A DNA stretch of 64,000 nt, taken from assembly GCA_035063765.1 (NCBI GenBank), contig JAPSFT010000013.1, positions 1-64,000 of the forward strand, written 5' to 3'. Below are positions 48,732 to 59,391 of this stretch, in pieces (within the stretch, counting starts at the first letter, position 1; each line of letters opens with the position of its first letter). The DNA comes from Deltaproteobacteria bacterium. GTDB lineage: Bacteria > Myxococcota_A > UBA9160 > PR03. The position numbers and the translations under genes were made by a program. The notes below the pieces were generated by a model. That model was not told the origin of the DNA. It saw only the letters and a program-made list of their open reading frames with translations, and made no database searches.

Positions 48732-50188
48732 TGCCGGCCAGGAAGGGTCACCGCCTGCGCCTGCACTTCGCGGCCGCCGAGCTGGCGCCGCTCGCGCTCT
48801 CGGGCGGCCTCGGCGAGGCGGTCGCCGGGCTGGCCGCGGCGCTCGCCGCACGCGGGCACGAGCTGACCTGCCTCCTGCCGGCGCATCGCCGGGCGCTCGA
48901 GAGCCCGGCCCTCCCGCCGCTCACGGAGGCGGGCGCGGTGCGGCTCGCGGTGCCCGGCGGCGCGGGCGCGCTCGCCGGACGCTGGCTCGAGGGCCGGCTC
49001 GGCGCACTGCGCGTTCTGCTCCTCGACCTGCCCGCCCTCTACGACCGGCCGCGCCTCTACGACGGGACCGCCGGCGCCGGCGAGGCGCTGCGCTTCGTCG
49101 CCTTTGCGCGCGCGGTGGCGGAACGGGCCGCCGCCGAGACGCCCGAGGTGCTGGTGGCCCACGACTGGCACGCGGCGCTCGCGCTCGCCTGCCTGCGCAC
49201 CCTCCACGACTTCGGCGCCGCCCGCGCGATCGGCTGCGTGCAGGTGGTGCACAACAGCGCCTACCAGGGACGCTTCGCGGCCTCGGCGATGGCGCTGACC
49301 GGCCTCCCGCCGGAGCTCTTCCATCCCGATGCGCTCGAGTTCTGGGGCGACCTGTGCCTCCTGAAGGGCGGTCTCGTGTGGGCCGACCGCATCGTCACGG
49401 TGTCGCCCACCCACGCCGGGGAGCTCCAGACCGCCGCCTTCGGCGGCGGGCTCGAGGGCCTCTACCGCTGGCGGGCCCGGCGGCTGGTCGGGATCGCGAA
49501 CGGGATCGACGTCGAGCGACACGATCCGGCGACGGACCCGGCGCTGGCGGCCCGCTACGACGCGCACTACCCGAAGCCGAAGGCCGCCTGCCGCGAGGCG
49601 CTGCTCGGCGCGCTCGGCCTGGCGACACCCGCACCCGGGCGCCTGCTCGGCGCGATCGGGCGGCTGGCCGAGCAGAAGGGCTGGGACGTGCTCGCCGACG
49701 CGATCCCCCGGCTCGTCGAGCAGGGCGCCTCGCTGGTGCTGCTCGGCGACGGCGACGCGCTCCTTGCCGAGCGGCTGCGCGCGGCAGCGGGCCGGTTCCC
49801 GGCGCGGGTGGCGGTCGTGATCGGCTGGGACGAGGGCCTGGCCCGCCGGATCTACGCGGGCGCCGACGGCATGCTCGTGCCCTCGCGCTTCGAGCCGTGC
49901 GGGCTCGTCCAGCTCGTGGCGCAGCGCTACGGGACGCTGCCCGTGGCGCATCGCGTCGGCGGGCTCGCCGACACGATCGAGGACGGGGTGAGCGGCGTCC
50001 TGTTCGAGCCGCTCACGCCGACGGCGATCGCCGGCGCGGCCGAGCGCGCGGCGCTCCTGGTCCAGGAGCAGGGCGCCGACAAGGTCGCACGCCGGCTGCT
50101 CGCGCTCGACGTCTCGTGGCGGGCGCCGGCCGCGGCGTACGAGACGCTCCTCGCCGCGGTCGCGCGCGAAGCCCGGCGGCGGCTCTGA
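48731..50188 (+). CDS. glgA: Glycogen synthase (GT5), with altered KxGG motif
   Basis: A 485-residue ADP-glucose-dependent glycogen synthase extending alpha-1,4-glucan. The C-terminal donor site is normal: GRLAEQKGWDVL, LVPSRFEPCGLVQLVAQRYG, HRVGGLADTIED. The N-terminal motif that is KTGGLADV in E. coli reads LSGGLGEAV here, so Leu23 replaces the conserved Lys that contacts ADP-glucose phosphate. The ATG at 48731 shares its A with the glgC TGA stop. glgX follows after 4 nt. Either the enzyme tolerates the change or its donor or activity differs. Confidence 0.88.
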   Translation: MPARKGHRLRLHFAAAELAPLALSGGLGEAVAGLAAALAARGHELTCLLPAHRRALESPALPPLTEAGAVRLAVPGGAGALAGRWLEGRLGALRVLLLDLPALYDRPRLYDGTAGAGEALRFVAFARAVAERAAAETPEVLVAHDWHAALALACLRTLHDFGAARAIGCVQVVHNSAYQGRFAASAMALTGLPPELFHPDALEFWGDLCLLKGGLVWADRIVTVSPTHAGELQTAAFGGGLEGLYRWRARRLVGIANGIDVERHDPATDPALAARYDAHYPKPKAACREALLGALGLATPAPGRLLGAIGRLAEQKGWDVLADAIPRLVEQGASLVLLGDGDALLAERLRAAAGRFPARVAVVIGWDEGLARRIYAGADGMLVPSRFEPCGLVQLVAQRYGTLPVAHRVGGLADTIEDGVSGVLFEPLTPTAIAGAAERAALLVQEQGADKVARRLLALDVSWRAPAAAYETLLAAVAREARRRL

Positions 50189-50192
50189 GCGG

Positions 50193-52307
50193 ATGCGCGT
50201 CCTCCCGGGCGCACCGGCGCCGCTCGGCGCCCGCTTCCGCCACGACGAGCAGGGCGCGGGCGTCGACTTCGCGGTCGCGTCCTCGCAGGCGACGCGGATC
50301 GAGGTGTGCCTCTTCGACACCCCCGGCGCGGCCGTCGAGTCGGCACGCGTCGCGCTGCCCGAGCGCAGCGGCGACGTCTGGCACGGGCGCCTGCTCGGCC
50401 TGCGCCCCGGGCAGCTCTACGGCCTGCGCGCCCACGGGCCCTGGCGGCCCGAGGCGGGGCAGCGCTGCAACCCCGCCAAGCTGCTCGTCGATCCCTACGC
50501 CCGCGCCCTCTCGGGCCCCGTCGTCTGGGACGAAGCGCTGCGCGGCACGCGCCCCGGGTCGCCCGCCGAGCCCGATCCTCGCGACACCGCCCGGTGGATG
50601 CCGAAGGGCGTGCTCCTCGACGACGGCTTCGACTGGGAAGGTGACGCGCCGCCGGGCACGCCCTGGAGCCGCACCGTCCTCTACGAGTGCCACGTGAAGG
50701 GCATGACCCAGTGCCATCCGGGCGTGCCGGCCGAGCAGCGCGGGCGCTTCCTCGGGCTCGCCGCCGGGCCGGTGGTCGAGCACCTGCTCGCGCTCGGTGC
50801 CACCGCCGTCGAGCTGCTCCCGGTGCAGCACCACGCGATCGACGCGCACCTGGCCGCACTCGGGCTCCCGAACTACTGGGGCTACATGACGCTCGGCTTC
50901 TTCGCGCCCGACCCGCGCTTCGCGAGCGGCGCGCTCGGCCAGCAGGTCTCCGAGTTCCGCACGATGGTGAAGCGCCTGCACCGGGCGGGCCTCGAGGTGA
51001 TCCTCGACGTCGTCTACAACCACACCCCGGAAGGTGGGGCCGACGGGCCCACCCTCTCGCTGCGCGGGCTCGACGACGCGGGCTACTACCGGCACCGTCC
51101 CGACGCGCCCGGCGAGTACCTCGACTTCACGGGCTGCGGGAACAGCCTCGACACCGGCCGCCCGCGCGCGCTCCAGCTCGTGCTCGACAGCCTGCGCTAC
51201 TGGGTCGAGGAGATGCACGTCGACGGCTTCCGCTTCGACCTCGCGACCGTGCTCGCGCGCGACGGCCACCAGTTCGAGCCCTTCGGGCGTTTCTTCGAGT
51301 TCGTGCGCCAGGACCCGGTGCTGGCCGGCGTCAAGCTGATCGCCGAGCCCTGGGACCTCGGGCCCGGCGGCTGGCAGCTCGGTCGCTTCCCCGTCGGCTG
51401 GTCGGAGTGGAACGACCGCTTCCGCGACGCGACCCGCCGCTTCTGGCGCGGCGACGGCGGCCAGCTCCCCGAGCTGGCGTCGCGGATCGCCGGCTCGAGC
51501 GACTTCTTCGGCGCCGGCGGCCGTCCGCCGCAGGCCAGCGTCAACTTCGTCGCCGCCCACGACGGCCTGACCCTGCGCGACCTGGTCAGCTACGCGCGCA
51601 AGCACAACGAGGCCAACGGGGAGGGCAACCGCGACGGCGGTCACGACGAGAGCGCCAACTGGGGCGTCGAGGGCGAGAGCGCCTCGCTGCGGGTGCGCAA
51701 GCTGCGCGCGCGGGTGCGCCGCAACCTGTTCGCGACCCTGGCGCTCGCCCAGGGCGTCCCGATGATCTCGCACGGCGACGAGCTCGGCCGCACCCAGGGC
51801 GGCAACAACAACGCCTACTGCATCGACGACGAGCGGACCTGGATCGACTGGGAGGGCGCCGACGCCGAGATGCTCGCCTTCGCGCGCGCGGCGCTCGCGC
51901 TCCGCCGCGACAACGCCGTGTTCCGCCGCCGGCGCTTCTTCCGCGGCGAGGCGGCGGTGCCCGGCCTCCCCGGCGACGTGGCCTGGCTGCGCCCGGAGGG
52001 CGGACCCATGCAGGAGGCGGACTGGCACGATGCGAGCCGGCGCGCCCTCGGGCTCCTGATCCCCGCGGCGTCGGCGGATCCCGCCGACGAGCGCGGCCGC
52101 CCGCAGGCTGCCCGCACCGTGCTCCTCCTGCTCAACGGCGGGCCGCGCACGCAGGGCTTCTTGCTCCCGGATCCAGGAGGGGAGGGCGTCTGGTGCGAGC
52201 TGCTCGACAGCGCCTGCGCGCAGGGGAGCCGCTCGTTCCGCGCAGGCGAGCGGCTGCCGGTCGCGGCGCACGGACTGCTCCTCCTGGCCGCCGGGGCGGG
52301 CGGGTGA
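50193..52307 (+). CDS. glgX: Glycogen debranching enzyme
   Basis: A 704-residue GH13 debranching enzyme that hydrolyses alpha-1,6 branches in phosphorylase-limit glycogen. An N-terminal CBM48-like domain (DFAVASSQATRIEVCLFD) precedes the barrel. Conserved regions are LEVILDVVYNHTPEG, the nucleophile Asp in VDGFRFDLATVL, the acid/base Glu in KLIAEPWDLG and the Asp in VNFVAAHDG. The full family length is present. The ATG at 50193 follows the glgA stop by 4 nt; GGAT/GAG is weak, so coupling is likely. Its TGA stop overlaps the malQ GTG. Confidence 0.93.
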   Translation: MRVLPGAPAPLGARFRHDEQGAGVDFAVASSQATRIEVCLFDTPGAAVESARVALPERSGDVWHGRLLGLRPGQLYGLRAHGPWRPEAGQRCNPAKLLVDPYARALSGPVVWDEALRGTRPGSPAEPDPRDTARWMPKGVLLDDGFDWEGDAPPGTPWSRTVLYECHVKGMTQCHPGVPAEQRGRFLGLAAGPVVEHLLALGATAVELLPVQHHAIDAHLAALGLPNYWGYMTLGFFAPDPRFASGALGQQVSEFRTMVKRLHRAGLEVILDVVYNHTPEGGADGPTLSLRGLDDAGYYRHRPDAPGEYLDFTGCGNSLDTGRPRALQLVLDSLRYWVEEMHVDGFRFDLATVLARDGHQFEPFGRFFEFVRQDPVLAGVKLIAEPWDLGPGGWQLGRFPVGWSEWNDRFRDATRRFWRGDGGQLPELASRIAGSSDFFGAGGRPPQASVNFVAAHDGLTLRDLVSYARKHNEANGEGNRDGGHDESANWGVEGESASLRVRKLRARVRRNLFATLALAQGVPMISHGDELGRTQGGNNNAYCIDDERTWIDWEGADAEMLAFARAALALRRDNAVFRRRRFFRGEAAVPGLPGDVAWLRPEGGPMQEADWHDASRRALGLLIPAASADPADERGRPQAARTVLLLLNGGPRTQGFLLPDPGGEGVWCELLDSACAQGSRSFRAGERLPVAAHGLLLLAAGAGG

Positions 52308-54459
52308 GCGCCGGCCGGCCGGCGCTGCGCGCGCTCGCGGAGCGGCTCGGCATCGTCTCCTCGTACTGGGACCTGACGGGTCGCGAGCGGGTCACCTCGG
52401 ATGCGACGCGCGAGGCGCTGCTCGCGGCGATGCGCGTGGACGCGTCCGACGAGCGGGCCGCCACGTCGGCGCTCGCAGCGCTCGAGGACCACGAGCGGGC
52501 ACGCTGGCTCGAGCCCGTCCTGGTCTGGCGCGAGTACGCTGGCTCGGCGCCGGCGGTCCCGCTGCGGATCCCGCCCGGGATCGACACCGGCTCGTGGCGG
52601 CTCACGCTCCACGAGGAGGGGGGGGCCGCCCACGTCAACGAGGGGCGCCTGCCGCCGGCGAGCGGGCGGGACGCGGCGGGCCGGGTGACCCTGCCGCTGC
52701 CCTGTACGCCGCCGCCGGGGTACCACGAGCTCGAGCTCGAGGTGCAGGGAGCCGGCTTCGCGCAGCGCGCGCGCCAGCGCTTCGTGATGGCGCCGCGCAC
52801 GGCGTGCGGCGTCGACGAGCGGCCCGGCGCGCGCGGCGCCTTCGGCCTCTGGGCCAACCTCTACACGCTGCGCAGCCGGACGAACCAGGGCTTCGGCGAC
52901 CTCGGCGACCTGGGCTCGCTGCTCGCCTGGTGCGCCGAGGCGGGCGGCGCCTTCGTCGGCGTGAACCCCCTGCACGCGATCGCCGCGCGCGGGCTCGCGA
53001 TCACGCCCTACAGCCCCGTGAGCCGGCTCTATCGCAGCGTGCTCTACCTCGACGTCGAGGCGGTGCCGGAGCTCGCGGCGTGCGACGCAGCGCGTGCCGT
53101 GCGGAGCCGCGCAGCGTACCAGGCCGAGCGCGCGCGCCTGCGCGCGGCCCACACGATCGACTACGGCGCGGTGCTCGACGCGAAGCTCGCGCTCCTGCGC
53201 CCGCTCTTCGCCTGCTTCCGGGCGTCCGGCTCCACACCGCGAGCCGCCGCATTCGGCGCCTGGCGCGCGCACGAGGGCGAGGCGCTCGAGGACTTTGCCG
53301 CCCACCAGGCGCTCGCGGAGCGCTTCGGGGCCCCGGGTGCCCCCGCCAGCGACTGGCGTGCGTGGCCGGAGCCCTTCCGCGATCCCCGCGGCCCGGCGGT
53401 CGCCGCGTTCCGCCGCGAGCAGGCCGAGGCGGTCACCTTCCATGCGTGGCTCCAGTTCGAGCTCGACCGCCAGCTCGCGGCCGCCGCCGAGCGCGGGCGC
53501 GCGGCCGGGCTCGCGATCGGCCTCTACCAGGATCTCGCGATCGGCTCGGCACCGGGCTCGGCCGACACCTGGATGGCACGGGATCTCTTCGCGCAAGGCG
53601 CCACCGTCGGCGCTCCGCCCGACGACTACGCGCCCGGCGGCCAGGACTGGGGCTTCCCGCCGCTCGACCCCCACCGCCTGCGCGCCGACGGCTACCGGCT
53701 TTGGAGCCGGCTCCTGCGGGCGGGCTTCGCCCACGCCGGCGCGCTGCGCATCGACCACGCGATGGCCATGGCGAGGCTGTTCTGGATCCCGGAAGGCCGG
53801 CCGGGGAGCGAGGGGGCGTACGTGCGCGCCCACGCCGGCGAGATGCTGGGCGTGCTCGCGCTCGAGAGCCGGCGGGCGGGTGCGCTCGTGATCGCCGAGG
53901 ATCTCGGCACGGTCCCGCCGGAGTTCCGCGAACGGCTCGCCGAGTGGGACGTGCTGTCCTCGGCGGTCGCCTGGTTCGAGCGGGACGGCGCGCGCTTCCG
54001 CCCCGTCTCGGCCTGGCCGGTGCGTGCGCTCGCGACGATCGGGACCCACGACCTCGTGCCCCTCGCCGGCCATCGCGACGGCGTGGATCTCCGGATCCGC
54101 CGGCGCGCCGGCCAGATCGAGGACGACGAGGCGCTCGCGGCGGCGCTGGTCGAGCGCGCGCGCGAGCATGCGGGCCTGCTCGCGCTCCTGCGCGAGGAAG
54201 GGCTGCTCGAAGGGGAGGGCGAGCCGCCGGAGGCCGAGCTGTGCGCTGCCGTACACGCACTCCTCGCCGCGGCACCCTCGGTCCTGGTGGCCGCCTCGCT
54301 CGACGACCTGGCGGGCGAGCGCGAGCCCGTGAACGTGCCCGGCGTCCCGGTCGAGCGACACCGGAGCTGGTCGCGGCGCATGGCTCGCTCGCTCGAGGAG
54401 CTGCGCGCGGATCCGCGGGTTGCGGCGCAGCTCGGCGCGCTGCGCGCGCGGCGCGGGCT

Positions 54460-54463
<4 letters not shown>
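52304..54463 (+). CDS. malQ: 4-alpha-glucanotransferase (amylomaltase)
   Basis: A 719-residue GH77 enzyme that transfers maltooligosyl units between alpha-1,4 glucans. NLYTLRSRTNQGFGDLGDL is the usual start of the barrel. The nucleophile Asp is in LRIDHAMAMARLFWIP, the acid/base Glu in LVIAEDLGTVPP, and the third acid in GTHDLVPLAGH. An N-terminal extension of about 170 residues matches the long bacterial form. The GTG at 52304 overlaps the glgX stop as GTGA. Codons 2-8 lie in a perfect 20-nt palindrome (52307-52326) that could restrain initiation. The product processes oligomers left by GlgX and GlgP. Confidence 0.93.
52307..52326. repeat. Perfect 20-nt palindrome at the malQ start
   Basis: AGCGCCGGCCGGCCGGCGCT is its own reverse complement and begins just after the malQ GTG. 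In mRNA it could fold back or dimerise and mask the start until a ribosome finishing glgX opens it. In DNA of this composition a chance origin is also possible. Confidence 0.5.
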
Positions 54464-56997
<2,534 letters not shown>

Positions 56998-57031
56998 GGC
57001 GGGCTGGCTGATCGGCTCGCTTGCGGGCTGC

Positions 57032-57037
57032 TATGAT
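57032..57037 (+). promoter_or_regulatory. Extended -10 box for the thioredoxin-fold lipoprotein gene
   Basis: TGCTATGAT contains an extended -10 (TGnTATGAT) with TATGAT at 57032-57037, 35 nt after the glgP stop. The start codon at 57066 lies 28 nt downstream with its own AGGAGG. This suggests independent transcription after the glycogen operon. No good -35 is seen, as expected for an extended -10 promoter. Confidence 0.5.
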
Positions 57038-57065
57038 GCCGCGCCCCCGGACCCCAGGAGGTTCC

Positions 57066-58319
57066 ATGCATTCCGCCCGCCACTCCTTCCGGCTCGCCGC
57101 GGCACTCGTGCTGCTGGCGGCGTCCGCCTGCTCCCCGCCGGCCGAGCGTTCCGCCCCGGGCGCGCCGGCGCCGGAGGCCGCCGGCGGCGAGGACGAGCTG
57201 GCCGGCCGCTTCGCGGGCCGCGACGTGACGGTGGGCGACGTCGACGAGTGGATCCGCGAGAAGCTCTTCGAGAACGCCACCGGCAACCGCAACCCCTCGC
57301 GGCTCTACGAGGTCCGCAAGCGTGCGCTCGAGCAGATGGCCGTCGAGCAGGCCATGGAGACCGCGGTGGCGCAGACCGGGAAGGACCGCGACACCCTGCT
57401 GCGCGAGGAGCTCGACAAACGAGCAGCCGTGAGCGACGAGGAGGTGAAGGCCTTCTACGAGCAGAACAAGGATCGCTACGCGGGCCGTGACTTCGCGCAG
57501 CTCCAGCCGTCGATCCGCCGCCAGCTCGAGCAGCAGGCGCGCCAGAAGGCGGTCGAGGAGTACCTGACCAGCCTGCGTGCCTCGACCGGCTTCGAAAGCG
57601 TGCTCGAGGCGCCGCGCTTCGAGATCGGCGGTGAGGGACCCGCGCGCGGCCCGGCCGATGCGCCGATCACGGTGGTGGAGTTCAGCGACTACCAGTGCCC
57701 CTTCTGCAAGAGCGCGGAGGCCGTCGTCTCGCAAGTGCTGGAACGCTACCCGACGCAAGTTCGTGTCGAGTTCCGCCAGTTCCCGCTCGACAACCTCCAC
57801 CCCCAGGCGCGTCTCGCCGCGGAGGCGGCCCTGTGCGCCGCCGACCAGGGCCAGTACTGGACGTATCACGAGGCGCTCTTCCGCAACTCGCCCAAGCTCG
57901 AGAAGGCCCAGCTCGAGAGCTACGCGTCGCAGATCGGCCTCGACCGGGCCGCCTTCGACGCCTGCCTCGCCGAGAAGCGCCACGCCGCCCACGTCGACGC
58001 GGACGTGGCGGCGGGCAAGGCCGCCGGGGTGGCCGGGACGCCGGCCTTCTACGTCAACGGCCTCCCGGTCTCCGGCGGTCGCAGCCTGGCGCAGTTCGCC
58101 GCGGTGATCGACGGCGAGCTCGAGCGGCTCGGGCTGCCGGTGCCCCCGCCGCCTCCGCCGGCCGCGGCCCCGGCGCTCCCCGCACCGGCCGCCGCCGCGC
58201 CGCCGAGGCCGGCTCCCGCCCCTGCGGCCCCGGTGGCAAGGCCCGCCCCCGCGGCGCCGGCGGCGGAGTCCGCCCCCGCGCCCGCGCCCGCGGCGGCCCC
58301 CGCGCCGAAGGCGCCCTGA
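57066..58319 (+). CDS. Lipoprotein with DsbA/DsbG-like thioredoxin domain
   Basis: A 417-residue envelope protein. A signal ends AASAC, predicting lipidation at Cys22. A helical region (residues 40-170, RALEQMAVEQAMETAVAQTG, VKAFYEQNKDRY) resembles the SurA/PpiC N-terminal chaperone arm. The thioredoxin domain begins VVEFSDYQCPFCKSAEA with a CPFC pair near residue 212, and includes GVAGTPAFYVNGLPVSG with the cis-Pro. It may oxidise or isomerise disulfides, or hold unfolded clients. The last about 65 residues are almost only Pro and Ala, a likely wall-spanning spacer. The ATG at 57066 follows AGGAGG. Confidence 0.83.
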   Translation: MHSARHSFRLAAALVLLAASACSPPAERSAPGAPAPEAAGGEDELAGRFAGRDVTVGDVDEWIREKLFENATGNRNPSRLYEVRKRALEQMAVEQAMETAVAQTGKDRDTLLREELDKRAAVSDEEVKAFYEQNKDRYAGRDFAQLQPSIRRQLEQQARQKAVEEYLTSLRASTGFESVLEAPRFEIGGEGPARGPADAPITVVEFSDYQCPFCKSAEAVVSQVLERYPTQVRVEFRQFPLDNLHPQARLAAEAALCAADQGQYWTYHEALFRNSPKLEKAQLESYASQIGLDRAAFDACLAEKRHAAHVDADVAAGKAAGVAGTPAFYVNGLPVSGGRSLAQFAAVIDGELERLGLPVPPPPPPAAAPALPAPAAAAPPRPAPAPAAPVARPAPAAPAAESAPAPAPAAAPAPKAP

Positions 58320-58362
58320 GCCGGCGCGGGCTCGGCCGCACGGGCGGTGGCGCCACGGGGCG

Positions 58363-59385
58363 TCACGGCACGAGCAGCACCTTCCCGAGGTTGCGGCGGT
58401 CCTGCACGTAGTGGTGCGCCTCGGCGGCGCGAGCGAAGGGGAAGCGCTCGGCGACGACGGGGCGGATCGCGCCGTCGCGCCAGTAGCCGAGCAGGGTCTC
58501 CATCCAGCCCGCCACGCGCTCGCCCTCCTCCCAGAGGTGGCCGAGGTTCACGCCGAAGACGCCCTTGTTCTCGTTCATGAGCCCGAGCGGTCCCCAGCGC
58601 AGCCGCAGCGTCGCGAGGCCGGCCCGCAGCGCGGCGAGCGGCCGGCGGCGCTTGTCGGTCGCCGCGGCCGAGAGGCCGAACATGCCGAGGCGGCCGGTCG
58701 GCGCGAGCACGCGGAAGCCGTCGCGGAACGACGTCGCGCCGACCGCATCGAGGATCAGCTCGACGCCGCGCCCGCCCGTGAGCGCGCGCGCGCGTGCGGC
58801 GAAATCCTCGTTCCGGTAGTCGATGCAGTGCTCGACCCCCATCGCACGCAGCGCCTCGTGCTTGCCGGCCGAGGCGGTGCCGATCACGCGCGCGCCGATC
58901 CGGCGCGCGAGCTGGATCGCCGCGATCCCGACGCCCCCGCCGGCGGAGTGGATCAGGACGGTGTCGCCCGCGCGCAGGCTCCCCATCACCTCGACGAGCT
59001 GGAAGGCGGTCAGGTAGTTCACCGGCAGCGCCGCGCCCGCGTCGGCACCCATGCCCTCCGGGCGCGTGAAGGCCTGGCGCTCGGGGACGCACACCACGTC
59101 CGCGTAGCCGCCGAAGCGCGTCATCGCGAGGACGTCGCGCCCGACCCAGTCGGGGAAGGTGCCGGGGCCCACCGCGTCGATCCGGCCGGCCACCTCGTAG
59201 CCCGGCACGACCGGCATCGGCGGGAGGTCCGGGTAGAGCCCGAGCCGGCCCATCACGTCGGCGAAGTTCAGGCCGGCGGCGTCGACCCGGATCCGCACCT
59301 CGCCGGGGCCGGGCAGGGGATCGCGCGCCTCGCGGAGCTCCAGCACCTCGGGCGGGCCGGCCTTCGGGATCCAGACCTGGCGCAT
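58363..59385 (-). CDS. Zinc-free quinone oxidoreductase-like MDR enzyme
   Basis: A 340-residue MDR protein of the quinone reductase/VAT-1 group. It has VDAAGLNFADVMGRLGLYP at the N-terminus, the NADPH-binding LIHSAGGGVGIAAIQLARR, and YQ-like PVNYLTAFQLVEV. No catalytic-zinc Cys/His set is present, as in crotonyl-CoA reductase and quinone reductase relatives. It may reduce quinones or enones with NADPH. The ATG at 59385 is 6 nt after the aminopeptidase stop, so the two leftward genes are probably cotranscribed. A short gap with the palindrome GTGGCGCCAC separates it from the convergent thioredoxin gene. Confidence 0.86.
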   Translation of the reverse strand: MRQVWIPKAGPPEVLELREARDPLPGPGEVRIRVDAAGLNFADVMGRLGLYPDLPPMPVVPGYEVAGRIDAVGPGTFPDWVGRDVLAMTRFGGYADVVCVPERQAFTRPEGMGADAGAALPVNYLTAFQLVEVMGSLRAGDTVLIHSAGGGVGIAAIQLARRIGARVIGTASAGKHEALRAMGVEHCIDYRNEDFAARARALTGGRGVELILDAVGATSFRDGFRVLAPTGRLGMFGLSAAATDKRRRPLAALRAGLATLRLRWGPLGLMNENKGVFGVNLGHLWEEGERVAGWMETLLGYWRDGAIRPVVAERFPFARAAEAHHYVQDRRNLGKVLLVP

Positions 59386-59391
59386 GCCCGC

